Under the pieces are notes generated by a model. It worked only from the letters and a program-made list of their open reading frames with translations. It had not been told where the DNA came from and searched no databases. The position numbers and the translations under genes are program-made. This document shows positions 44,329 to 51,200 of a DNA stretch of 64,000 bases, in pieces. Within the stretch, counting starts at the first letter, position 1, and each line of letters begins with the position of its first letter. Source of the DNA: Flavobacteriales bacterium (lineage in GTDB: Bacteria > Bacteroidota > Bacteroidia > Flavobacteriales_E > Vicingaceae); assembly GCA_020635795.1 (NCBI GenBank), contig JACJZD010000007.1:14586-78585 (forward strand). Reading direction: 5' to 3'.

Positions 44329-44985
44329 ATGAAATTTCACAAAGAAGGTTACCCATCGTTACTCATTGTTATTGCTTTTGCTATTGTTTTAAACGGATTA
44401 ATCTATTTATTTTTAAACGATTACCAAGTAATTAAAATTATTGGATACGTTATTTCGGGATTTTTATTGGTGGTGATTCTACAATTTTTTAGAAGCCCAA
44501 GCAGAGATTTTAAAGCCATTGAAGGTGCTGTTATTTCTCCTGCCGATGGTAAAGTGGTGGTAATTGAAGAAGTAGAAGAAACTGAATACTTTAAAGACAA
44601 ACGTTTGCAAGTATCAGTGTTTATGTCGCCAGTAAATGTGCACATTAACCGCTACCCTATTGCTGGAATTGTAAAATACTTTAAATACCACCCAGGTTTA
44701 TACTTGGTAGCTTGGCATCCAAAATCATCGACCGAAAACGAACGTACTACCATTGTGGTTGAAAACAGTAAAGGACAAAGTGTATTGTTTAGACAAGTTG
44801 CTGGAGCTTTGGCAAAACGTATTGTTTTTTTCCATAAAGAAGGACAAGTGGCTAACCAAACCGACGAATGTGGTTTTATTAAATTTGGCTCGAGAGTAGA
44901 TTTGTACCTACCCATTGGCACCAAACTTAACGTTAGCCTTAACGAAAAAGTAAAAGGTGGAATTACCAAATTGGCAGAACTGTAA
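44329..44985 (+). CDS. psd: Phosphatidylserine decarboxylase
   Basis: Psd converts phosphatidylserine to phosphatidylethanolamine. The 218-residue protein is of the shorter PSD-A type. It has two N-terminal membrane helices (SLLIVIAFAIVLNGLIYLFL and IIGYVISGFLLVVILQFF), the SPADGKVVVIEEVEET region, SVFMSPVNVHINRYPIAG, YHPGLYLVAWHPKSSTENERT, and the self-cleavage motif KFGSRVDLYLP, where the Ser becomes the pyruvoyl group. It follows cdsA, which provides the CDP-diacylglycerol used earlier in the same lipid pathway. Confidence 0.95.
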   Translation: MKFHKEGYPSLLIVIAFAIVLNGLIYLFLNDYQVIKIIGYVISGFLLVVILQFFRSPSRDFKAIEGAVISPADGKVVVIEEVEETEYFKDKRLQVSVFMSPVNVHINRYPIAGIVKYFKYHPGLYLVAWHPKSSTENERTTIVVENSKGQSVLFRQVAGALAKRIVFFHKEGQVANQTDECGFIKFGSRVDLYLPIGTKLNVSLNEKVKGGITKLAEL

Positions 44986-45097
44986 TTGTTTAGAACAATT
45001 CTAAATTGTTTAATAAACTGTTAAATTCTGTTAACTAAGGATTTTGCATAATTTAAAATCATAATTTTACGTTATTAAAAAATTAAACTCTATTGAT

Positions 45098-45379
45098 ATG
45101 AAAAAATTAATGTTAGCTGTTGCATTTATTAGCTTTGTTGGTTTAACTTACGCTAACCCTTGCGAAGACGGTAAAAAATGTGATAAAAAAGAGTGTACTC
45201 ACAAAAAAGGAGACGCTAAAAAAGAATGTTCTTCAAAAGATGCTAAAAAAGCGTGTTGCTCAAAAGACAAAGCTAGTGCTGATGCAAAAGCTTCTTGCCA
45301 TTCTAAAGACAAAACTGCTGCATCAGGAAAATCTTGTTGTGCTAGCAAAGCAAAAACTGAAGAGAAAAAAGCAGAGTAA
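45098..45379 (+). CDS. Small secreted Cys/Lys-rich protein
   Basis: The 93-residue protein has a signal peptide (MKKLMLAVAFISFVGLTYA). The mature part is almost entirely Lys, Ala, Cys, Asp and Ser in short imperfect repeats (KKECSSKDAKKACCSKDKAS, SCHSKDKTAASGKSCC). Eleven cysteines and a few histidines suggest metal binding or a disulfide-rich envelope peptide. I do not know a named family. It stands alone between psd and a strong terminator that ends its transcript. The simple composition makes homology searches unreliable. Confidence 0.72.
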   Translation: MKKLMLAVAFISFVGLTYANPCEDGKKCDKKECTHKKGDAKKECSSKDAKKACCSKDKASADAKASCHSKDKTAASGKSCCASKAKTEEKKAE

Positions 45380-45400
45380 TTTTATTTGCTTTTACACAAT

Positions 45401-45438
45401 AAAAAAAGAGTCCCGCAATATTGCGGGACTCTTTTTTT
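45401..45438. terminator. Strong bidirectional intrinsic terminator
   Basis: A 38-base perfect palindrome: seven As, then GAGTCCCGCAAT / ATTGCGGGACTC, then seven Ts. GC-rich stem and T-run fit Rho-independent termination in either direction. It closes the Cys/Lys-rich gene and separates it from the cassette-like unit 23 bases further on. Confidence 0.95.
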
Positions 45439-45453
45439 ATTTATTATATTTGG

Positions 45454-45504
45454 TAAACGGATAGTGCGGATAAGTACACTGGTGTACTTATTCGGATGTT
45501 AGCA
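45454..45504 (+). repeat. att-like palindromic site opening a two-gene cassette
   Basis: TAAAC, two bases, then ATAGTGCG (45461-45468) are followed by a perfect variable stem ATAAGTACAC / GTGTACTTAT (45470-45479, 45482-45491), then TTCGGAT and GTTAGCA (45498-45504). TAAACnnATAGTGCG and TTATTCGGAT recur exactly in the site at 63957-64000, whose stem differs. GTTAGCA is the exact complement of TGCTAAC at 46856-46862, the far end of the unit. Confidence 0.6.
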
Positions 45505-45520
45505 AAAATAAATAATAGAA

Positions 45521-46252
45521 ATGTTCACATACTACACTCAAGATCACAAAATATTAAGTGACACAATTTCATATTACCTTTTCTCTGATGACACCTCAAT
45601 TCGTGAGCTATGTAGTATTTTAGAAGGATTTTTAAAACATGTAGAACATATCGTTGAGCATAATGTAGATATATTAATACCAATCTGCAAAAAATCCATA
45701 GCTGAATTAAAAACTTTTGAAGCCAATACAACAAGAGGTTCTGATGCGGCAGCATTAGCTTCTCAATGCATCATACATGCAGATAGATTTATGGAGTTCA
45801 TGGAGACAAAAGTGGATAATAAAAAAGAAATTCAGACAAATGATAATAATTCGATAAATATGAAACCTACATTTATCCCACTGGAAATCAATTTTGAAAT
45901 TGAACAAGTGAAATCAGGCTCGACATATGCGGCAACAAATATTGGTGTAATTCTTAACCCAGATGATAATCAGTACTATTTAAATTTCGACATTGACGAT
46001 TTAGGAATGAGAGACATCAATTTACCGTTGTCCTACTTGAAAAACCAAGAGGAATCATTTAGGAATAATTCCACACAACCACATTTTTTTAACCAAAAGA
46101 AATATTCCTCACTTTTTCATAAACTATCAGATAATTCGGCTGCCTATTTTCAAGCATTTGGAGAACAACTGAATATGTATGATGCATTTTCAGTTAGTTT
46201 GTTTGCTCATGAACAATTAGAAGGAGCAACAAAAAATCTAAGTGGAATATGA
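45521..46252 (+). CDS. Hypothetical protein, first gene of a cassette-like unit
   Basis: I do not recognise this 243-residue protein. The first 95 residues are helical (LCSILEGFLKHVEHIVEHNVDIL, ASQCIIHADRFMEFMETKV). A polar linker with KKEIQTNDNNS follows, and the rest is strand-rich (IEQVKSGSTYAATNIGVILNPDDNQYYLNFDIDD). No signal peptide or membrane segment is present. Its stop overlaps the start of the next gene (ATGA, 46249-46252), so the two are translationally coupled. The pair is the sole content of a unit with complementary ends, and its base use is unlike the neighbouring housekeeping genes. A defence or stress role is a guess from context only. Confidence 0.65.
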   Translation: MFTYYTQDHKILSDTISYYLFSDDTSIRELCSILEGFLKHVEHIVEHNVDILIPICKKSIAELKTFEANTTRGSDAAALASQCIIHADRFMEFMETKVDNKKEIQTNDNNSINMKPTFIPLEINFEIEQVKSGSTYAATNIGVILNPDDNQYYLNFDIDDLGMRDINLPLSYLKNQEESFRNNSTQPHFFNQKKYSSLFHKLSDNSAAYFQAFGEQLNMYDAFSVSLFAHEQLEGATKNLSGI

Positions 46253-46844
46253 TTACGGATTACTCTGAATATAAAATTGATGATATTGTAGCTGATTTTA
46301 GTGATAGGATTTACATTCTTGAATCTCCTCATACGACTGAAATAAAATTAAAAATCCGGCATGCGGTGAAACTGGTTTGGTTATGTCGAAAGAGTTATTT
46401 AATATTTCAACTCCAATTGGAATTGCTATTCAAAATAAAGAAATTGATAAGACCGGAATATTAAATGCCGTCCAATTTCCACTTGACGAAAGAGTTTATG
46501 AGTCAGTTCCCAAATCACTTCTAGAGTACATGAATATTAAAAAACTCAAATATTCAAGTAATCACTTCTTGAATGATATTAAGAAAAAGATTAGTGGAAT
46601 TGATGAATTAAATACAGTAGCAAATCTCCGAGAAAGAATCGAAAAGGTCACAAAAGAAAATGAAATCAAAGAAATAATAGTTTGTGGATTTATTAGCCAG
46701 GCCTACATGGAATTGGCTTTTTCTGAAATTAAGAATATTAGATTTAAAACATGGACTCCATTAAATGTGAATGGAGCAATTATCAATATCAGGTACACTC
46801 ACCATCCATCACCTAAACGTAATGGGGCAAATTGGTCAATATAA
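46249..46844 (+). pseudogene. Uracil-DNA-glycosylase-fold-like gene with a frameshift
   Basis: Two overlapping frames join into one protein if one A is added to the A5 run at 46350-46354. The first frame reads RIYILESPHTTEIKLK and the second continues NPACGETGLVMSKELFN. The joined protein would have about 198 residues and ends TPLNVNGAIINIRYTHHPSPKRNGANW. An ESPH-type loop near the start and an HPSP motif near the end are reminiscent of the uracil-DNA glycosylase superfamily, but I cannot confirm this. The frameshift may be a real inactivating deletion, ribosomal slippage on A-rich sequence, or a sequencing error. Confidence 0.55.
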
Positions 46845-46855
46845 AAATGAACTTT

Positions 46856-46908
46856 TGCTAACAATGTATAAACGGCATTAAAACGACCGCTTATACGGAA
46901 CGTTAAAG
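46856..46908 (+). repeat. attC-like folded site closing the two-gene cassette
   Basis: TGCTAAC (46856-46862) and GTTAAAG (46902-46908) enclose a stem GTATAAACGG (46866-46875) / CCGCTTATAC (46887-46896) with one mismatch and the loop CATTAAAACGA. The 11 bases GCATTAAAACG at the apex are identical to those at 19762-19772. TGCTAAC complements the unit's own start at 45498. The site also contains the stop codon of the convergent HAD gene. Confidence 0.6.
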
Positions 46909-47595
46909 CAATTCCTTCAACTCACTCAAACAATGTATCTCGTGGTGGGCTTGGTGCTGATGGGCAACCTTGTTAAAATTAAAATAAACACTGTCCATTT
47001 TTACTCGTTGTGCACCATAAATATCGGCGTAATAGTCATCGCCAATCATAATAGAGTTGGTAGCTTTTGCACCAGCATTTTTCAGGGCTTTTTTAAAAAT
47101 TAAAGGGTGTGGTTTTTTTACTCCAACTGTTTCCGAGAAAATAAGCTGGTCGAAAAAATGCCCAATTTTAGATTCGCGTAATTTAATGTGTTGTACTTCT
47201 TCAAAACCGTTGGTAATAATGTGCAACTTGTACTTGTTGTTTAAATAATTTAGCACCTCCAAAGTGTGAGGCAACAAAATGGTTTGCATGGGCGATTGGT
47301 TCACATAAAAATGCCCCATTTCATTAGCCATGTGGGCATTTTCAACTTTAAAATGTTTTAGTGTAAGGTTAAAACGTTCGCCACGTAATTCGTCTTTGGT
47401 AATTTTGTTTTTACGGTAACGTTCCCACAACAACTCATTAATCTTATAGTATTCGGTTAAAAAATCATCTTCAAATTCGATGTGCTGTTGCAAACCAAAA
47501 TCGTTAAAAATATCGAGCAACACCTTTTTGGAGTTTTCTTCAAAATGCCACAAGGTTCGATCTAAATCGAAAAATATGTGTTCGTAGGTTTTAAT
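46903..47595 (-). CDS. HAD-family hydrolase (YjjG-like nucleotidase)
   Basis: The HAD phosphatase has motif I FFDLDRTLWHFE, motif II LHIITNGFEEVQHIKL, and motifs III/IV VGVKKPHPLIFKKALKNAG and SIMIGDDYYADIYGAQ. It resembles YjjG, which removes phosphate from non-canonical pyrimidine nucleotides. The frame stays open up to a TGA at 47649, but no ATG, GTG or TTG lies before motif I. A TTG at 47553 would cut off the catalytic Asp. The likely start is ATT at 47595, giving 230 residues beginning (M)KTYEHIFFDLD. The stop falls inside the att-like site at 46902. Confidence 0.82.
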   Translation of the reverse strand: MKTYEHIFFDLDRTLWHFEENSKKVLLDIFNDFGLQQHIEFEDDFLTEYYKINELLWERYRKNKITKDELRGERFNLTLKHFKVENAHMANEMGHFYVNQSPMQTILLPHTLEVLNYLNNKYKLHIITNGFEEVQHIKLRESKIGHFFDQLIFSETVGVKKPHPLIFKKALKNAGAKATNSIMIGDDYYADIYGAQRVKMDSVYFNFNKVAHQHQAHHEIHCLSELKELL

Positions 47596-47599
47596 GGTT

Positions 47600-47705
47600 G
47601 ATAGTGTATTGTTGTTAGTATATAGTGTATAGTTTTTAGTTTGTTGTCAATTAGTTTGTTTTTCCAATTGTGGACTGAGAACTGAAGACTGAGAACTGTA
47701 AACTA
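47600..47705. repeat. Stuttering low-complexity repeat upstream of the HAD gene
   Basis: Words such as ATAGTGTATTG, GTATATAGTGTATAG, then TGGACTGAGAACTGAAGAC, TGAGAACTGTAAACTAAAC repeat with small changes. They fill the gap between the HAD gene and lipA and end where the HAD gene would be expected to have a start codon. Confidence 0.65.
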
Positions 47706-47708
47706 AAC

Positions 47709-48575
47709 TTAAAGATGTTTCTCGGCATGGTACGACGAACGAACCAATGGTCCACTTTCAATGTAGTTTATACCCATTTCCATTCCTGCTTTTTTGTATT
47801 TAGCAAATTGGTCAGGGTGAACAAATTCAACAACAGGTAAATGTTTTGGGGTTGGTTGCAAGTATTGCCCAATGGTTACAATTTCGCAACCTACATTTCT
47901 TAAATCTTGTAAGGTTTCTAACACTTCTTCTTCTGTTTCGCCTAAACCCAGCATAATGCCCGATTTTACTTTCATTCCACCATCTTTTAAACGTTTCAGC
48001 ACTTCAAGACTTCTGTCGTATTTGGCTTGTATTCTAACTTGCTTAGTTAATCTTCTTACGGTTTCTAAGTTGTGTGAAACAATTTCTGGAGCTACATCAA
48101 TAATTCGTTGTAAATTATCCCATTCACCTTTAAAATCAGGAATTAAGGTTTCTAAGGTTGTATTCGGGTTTAGCTCTCTAATTTTGGTAATGGTTTCAGC
48201 CCAAATAATCGAACCTCCATCTTTTAAATCATCTCTATCTACCGATGTAATTACACCGTGTTTAATTTTCATCAATTGAATAGACTTAGCAACTCTTTCT
48301 GGTTCTTGCAAATCAACAGCCAAAGGTCTTCCTGTAGCCACATTACAAAACCCACACGAACGAGTACATATATTTCCTAAAATCATAAAAGTAGCAGTTC
48401 CTGCACCCCAACATTCTCCCATATTCGGACAGTTTCCACTCTCACAAATGGTATGTAATTTATGATCGGAAACTATATTCCGTACCTTTTTATATTCTTC
48501 ACCAGTTGGTAATTTTACTCTCAACCAATCTGGTTTACGTACTCTTTCTGCTGTCTTCACTGAACTATTCTCCAT
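47709..48575 (-). CDS. lipA: Lipoyl synthase
   Basis: LipA is a radical SAM enzyme inserting two sulfurs into octanoyl groups on lipoyl domains. The 288-residue protein has both Fe-S cluster motifs: the auxiliary-cluster [13 protein letters not shown] and the radical SAM cluster CTRSCGFC. The [20 protein letters not shown] segment, the [11 protein letters not shown] loop and the end [14 protein letters not shown] are also typical, with the last serine in RSSYHA acting as an Fe ligand in known structures. The lipB partner is not in the window. It is followed closely by the outer-membrane protein gene on the same strand. Confidence 0.97.
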   Translation of the reverse strand: MENSSVKTAERVRKPDWLRVKLPTGEEYKKVRNIVSDHKLHTICESGNCPNMGECWGAGTATFMILGNICTRSCGFCNVATGRPLAVDLQEPERVAKSIQLMKIKHGVITSVDRDDLKDGGSIIWAETITKIRELNPNTTLETLIPDFKGEWDNLQRIIDVAPEIVSHNLETVRRLTKQVRIQAKYDRSLEVLKRLKDGGMKVKSGIMLGLGETEEEVLETLQDLRNVGCEIVTIGQYLQPTPKHLPVVEFVHPDQFAKYKKAGMEMGINYIESGPLVRSSYHAEKHL

Positions 48576-48581
48576 GTTATA

Positions 48582-49325
48582 TTATTCTGTTTTTTTGCTG
48601 CCAAAATTAAGTGCTACAAATAAATTTAAGAAAAACTGTTGGTTAGGTGTTTTAGCCATAATCGGAACATCTTGCAAAAATGCATCTAAAGTTGCACCTA
48701 CTTCTATAGCGTTAATGTTGCTGACTTGTCGCGAAGATTCAAAACCTAAGCCCACTTTTAAATATGCTCCAGGATAAAAACGACCATTTAAAAAACCTCT
48801 AAAAAACGAAGCTTTACCAATAATATCTCCTCTATCGTGTCTGTCGGGGTCGTAACGCTGTATTTCAGTTATGGGTAATTTATCTATATTCTGCGTAATC
48901 ACCTCTAAATAAACAGGTTTTGCATAAGCAGCAGTAATTCCGTAATGAATAAAGTAAGATATTTCTACCCCTTTTACACTTTGTTTACTGATAAAGGTTT
49001 TGTGGTTTCCCGTTGAAAAACGAAGTGCCAACAAATAATTCATTTTACCATAAAAATAACCGTTCGAGTTATCTAAAATAGAACTAAATGTTTTTATTTC
49101 TTTTGGATGTTTTATGGTGGTAAATTCTACTTCGTAGCCTCTTTTACTAAAACCTGAAGTGTACATGGAATATCGGTAATTCAACCCCCAGCCTGTAGTA
49201 TGCAAATGCCCACCAAAAACTTGGTCGCGTTTGTAAATGGTTCGAGCTTCTTCAAAAACCGTTTCTTGTGCCATCATTAACGCTGGCAAAACAATTAGTA
49301 GAAGTATGGCGAGATTTTTTCTCAT
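48582..49325 (-). CDS. Putative outer-membrane beta-barrel protein
   Basis: The 247-residue protein has a signal peptide (MRKNLAILLLIVLPALMMAQ) and a strand-rich body: GGHLHTTGWGLNYRYSMYTSGF, YGKMNYLLALRFSTGNHK, and the C-terminal FFLNLFVALNFGSKKTE. The first pattern is seen in small conserved outer-membrane proteins of Bacteroidota without known function. It lies seven bases from lipA on the same strand, so both may be transcribed from its promoter; the functional link is unclear. Confidence 0.75.
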   Translation of the reverse strand: MRKNLAILLLIVLPALMMAQETVFEEARTIYKRDQVFGGHLHTTGWGLNYRYSMYTSGFSKRGYEVEFTTIKHPKEIKTFSSILDNSNGYFYGKMNYLLALRFSTGNHKTFISKQSVKGVEISYFIHYGITAAYAKPVYLEVITQNIDKLPITEIQRYDPDRHDRGDIIGKASFFRGFLNGRFYPGAYLKVGLGFESSRQVSNINAIEVGATLDAFLQDVPIMAKTPNQQFFLNLFVALNFGSKKTE

Positions 49326-49438
49326 TAAACACCAAAGTTAATAAATATAATGTTTTAATATAACAAAGTTAGAATGTAACAATGTGTAGATTTGTAGCAT
49401 GATTAACTAACGCTTATTAGCCATCAAATCAAACAAAA

Positions 49439-49843
49439 ATGATTACATCAAAAGTAAAATATTTAGGTAGTTTAAGAACAGAGGCAGTTCATGTTAGAAG
49501 CAACACAGCAATTTTAACCGATGCCCCGGTTGATAACAATGGAAAAGGTGAAAAATTTTCTCCAACTGATTTGGTAGCAACTGGTTTAGCAAGTTGTATG
49601 GTAAGTATTATGGGCATACAAGCCAATACAAGTAACATTACGTTGGGAGATATTAGTGCAGAGGTAACAAAAATTATGGCTGCCAATCCTCGAAGAATTT
49701 CAGAAATTATTGTTGACATCAATTTTAGTAATCACAACTATACGGATAAAGAAAAAACAATATTGATGAATGCAGCTAAAACTTGTCCGGTAGCGGTAAG
49801 TTTACACCCCGACATTAAGCAAACCGTAAGTTTTAATTTTTGA
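49439..49843 (+). CDS. OsmC-family peroxiredoxin-like protein
   Basis: The 134-residue protein has the OsmC/Ohr pattern: GEKFSPTDLVATGLASCMVSIMGIQ with the peroxidatic cysteine, and AAKTCPVAVSLHPDI with the resolving cysteine. It reduces organic hydroperoxides using a dithiol partner. Compared with Ohr it is the shorter OsmC type with the ASCM motif. Its end overlaps the convergent ytxJ by 11 bases. A redox neighbourhood (OsmC, YtxJ) is consistent with thiol-based stress defence. Confidence 0.9.
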   Translation: MITSKVKYLGSLRTEAVHVRSNTAILTDAPVDNNGKGEKFSPTDLVATGLASCMVSIMGIQANTSNITLGDISAEVTKIMAANPRRISEIIVDINFSNHNYTDKEKTILMNAAKTCPVAVSLHPDIKQTVSFNF

Positions 49844-50177
49844 TAGCATCCAAAATATCGTTTACCGATATAGATAAATGCGAAGCATGGTAAACACATT
49901 TACCATTTTGTAATACAATTACTTGGGGCGATTCGTGGTAAACATCAAAATCTGAAGCAATTTGATTAGAAATTGTTCTGTACTGGATTAAATCTAAATA
50001 ATAAGTTGGAATTTTTTCGTTGTTTTCCCATTTAGATTCTAAACGGAATTTAGCTGTAGAACTTATCGAACAACGAGTACTGTGTTTAAAAATTAAAACG
50101 GCTTTAACCTCTTCCATAGTTGAATCTTCAACAGCTTTATTCAGGTCTGCTAAAGATTCAATGGTTAACCAATTCAT
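49833..50177 (-). CDS. ytxJ: Bacillithiol system redox-active protein YtxJ
   Basis: The 114-residue protein is a thioredoxin-like single-cysteine monothiol protein: AVLIFKHSTRCSISSTAKFRLE carries the CSIS active site of YtxJ/BrxC-type proteins. The following YYLDLIQYRTISNQIASDFDVYHESPQVIVLQNG contains the cis-Pro segment. It is thought to reduce bacillithiol mixed disulfides. Bacteroidota often have bacillithiol. Its start is four bases downstream of the stop of the small lipoprotein gene, so they form a short operon. Confidence 0.9.
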   Translation of the reverse strand: MNWLTIESLADLNKAVEDSTMEEVKAVLIFKHSTRCSISSTAKFRLESKWENNEKIPTYYLDLIQYRTISNQIASDFDVYHESPQVIVLQNGKCVYHASHLSISVNDILDAIKN

Positions 50178-50180
50178 TAA

Positions 50181-50309
50181 TTAAGCAGGGATAGTTTTTG
50201 TAGTGTTTGCTTTTCCGTAAGCAGGACAAGTCTCGTGCGATTTACAAGAAGAGTAAACTATTGCAATTAAAAAAAGAGTGGCTGAAGCAAGTAAAACTTT
50301 TTTAGTCAT
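50181..50309 (-). CDS. Very small lipoprotein, 42 residues
   Basis: Reading the minus strand from the ATG at 50309 gives 42 codons and a TAA. The protein opens MTKKVLLASATLFLIAIVYS and ends AYGKANTTKTIPA. The hydrophobic N-terminus and a lipobox ending YSSC predict a lipoprotein whose mature part is only about 21 residues, with a second cysteine in HETCPAYGK. The gene lies four bases upstream of ytxJ on the same strand. I do not know a named family, but short Cys-Pro-Ala-Tyr-Gly lipopeptides are plausible in Bacteroidota. Confidence 0.68.
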   Translation of the reverse strand: MTKKVLLASATLFLIAIVYSSCKSHETCPAYGKANTTKTIPA

Positions 50310-50487
50310 CGTATCTATTATTCGTTAGCTATTTTACAAAGATAATAATATTAACTTTCAAAAAACAATTTAAGTTATTCACAAATGCCTCTTTTATAAG
50401 AAAGTATTGATTTTAAAGGTTGTTTTATTCAAATTAAAATTGAAATTTTATATTATTAACCAATTCAATAAAAAAGTTAATTTTTAA

Positions 50488-51171
50488 ATGGAACATGTAG
50501 CACCAAAAATTGAAGAAAGCTGGAAAAAAGTCCTCGAAGCCGAATTTAACTCCGATTACTTTAAAAAGATTAAACACTTTTTAGTTGAAGAAAAAAGGAA
50601 ATCGACCATTTTTCCTGCTGGTAAAGACATTTTTAACGCCTTTAACCTTACTCCTTTTAACCAAGTAAAAGTGGTTATTATTGGGCAAGACCCTTATCAT
50701 GGTCCAAATCAAGCTCATGGTTTATGTTTTTCAGTTTTAGATGGCGTTAAACATCCACCATCGTTAGAAAACATTTTTAAAGAGATAAAAACCGATTTGG
50801 GCTACGAATATCCAAAAAGTGGCAACTTGACCAATTGGGCAAAACAGGGTGTTTTATTGTTAAATGCTACACTAACTGTCCGCCAAGGTGAGGCAAACTC
50901 CCATCAAAACATTGGTTGGCAAAAATTTACCGATGCAGTTATTGAAAAATTATCGACTGAAAATGAAGCCATCATTTTTTTACTTTGGGGTGGTTTTGCA
51001 AAGAAAAAAGGGCAAAAAATTGATGCTACTAAACATCATGTGCTAACTTGCGGACACCCTTCACCATTGAGTGCCAACAAAGGACATTGGTTTGGAAACA
51101 AGCATTTTAGTAAAACCAACGAATTACTTCAAAAAATGGGCAAAAAACCTATTGATTGGAAAATAGAATAA
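50488..51171 (+). CDS. ung: Uracil-DNA glycosylase
   Basis: Ung removes uracil from DNA after cytosine deamination or dUMP incorporation. The 227-residue protein has the catalytic Asp motif VVIIGQDPYHGPNQAHGLCFSV (Asp68), the conserved NLTNWAKQGVLLLNATLTVRQGEANSH, and the HPSPLSANKG loop with the catalytic His. It is of normal length for family 1. A more distant, broken relative may lie at 46249. It stands alone on the plus strand before the outer-membrane protein gene. Confidence 0.97.
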   Translation: MEHVAPKIEESWKKVLEAEFNSDYFKKIKHFLVEEKRKSTIFPAGKDIFNAFNLTPFNQVKVVIIGQDPYHGPNQAHGLCFSVLDGVKHPPSLENIFKEIKTDLGYEYPKSGNLTNWAKQGVLLLNATLTVRQGEANSHQNIGWQKFTDAVIEKLSTENEAIIFLLWGGFAKKKGQKIDATKHHVLTCGHPSPLSANKGHWFGNKHFSKTNELLQKMGKKPIDWKIE

Positions 51172-51200
51172 TACCAACTTTACCACGTTAAATACTCTTG

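Noticed and set aside
45180..45464. Second lysine-rich reading frame
   Set aside because: It is a shadow of the Cys/Lys-rich secreted gene in another frame and runs through the terminator.
46377..46844. Independent gene with its own start at 46377
   Set aside because: The sequence just upstream in the same frame (NPACGETGL) continues the protein of the preceding frame, so a frameshift is the better explanation.
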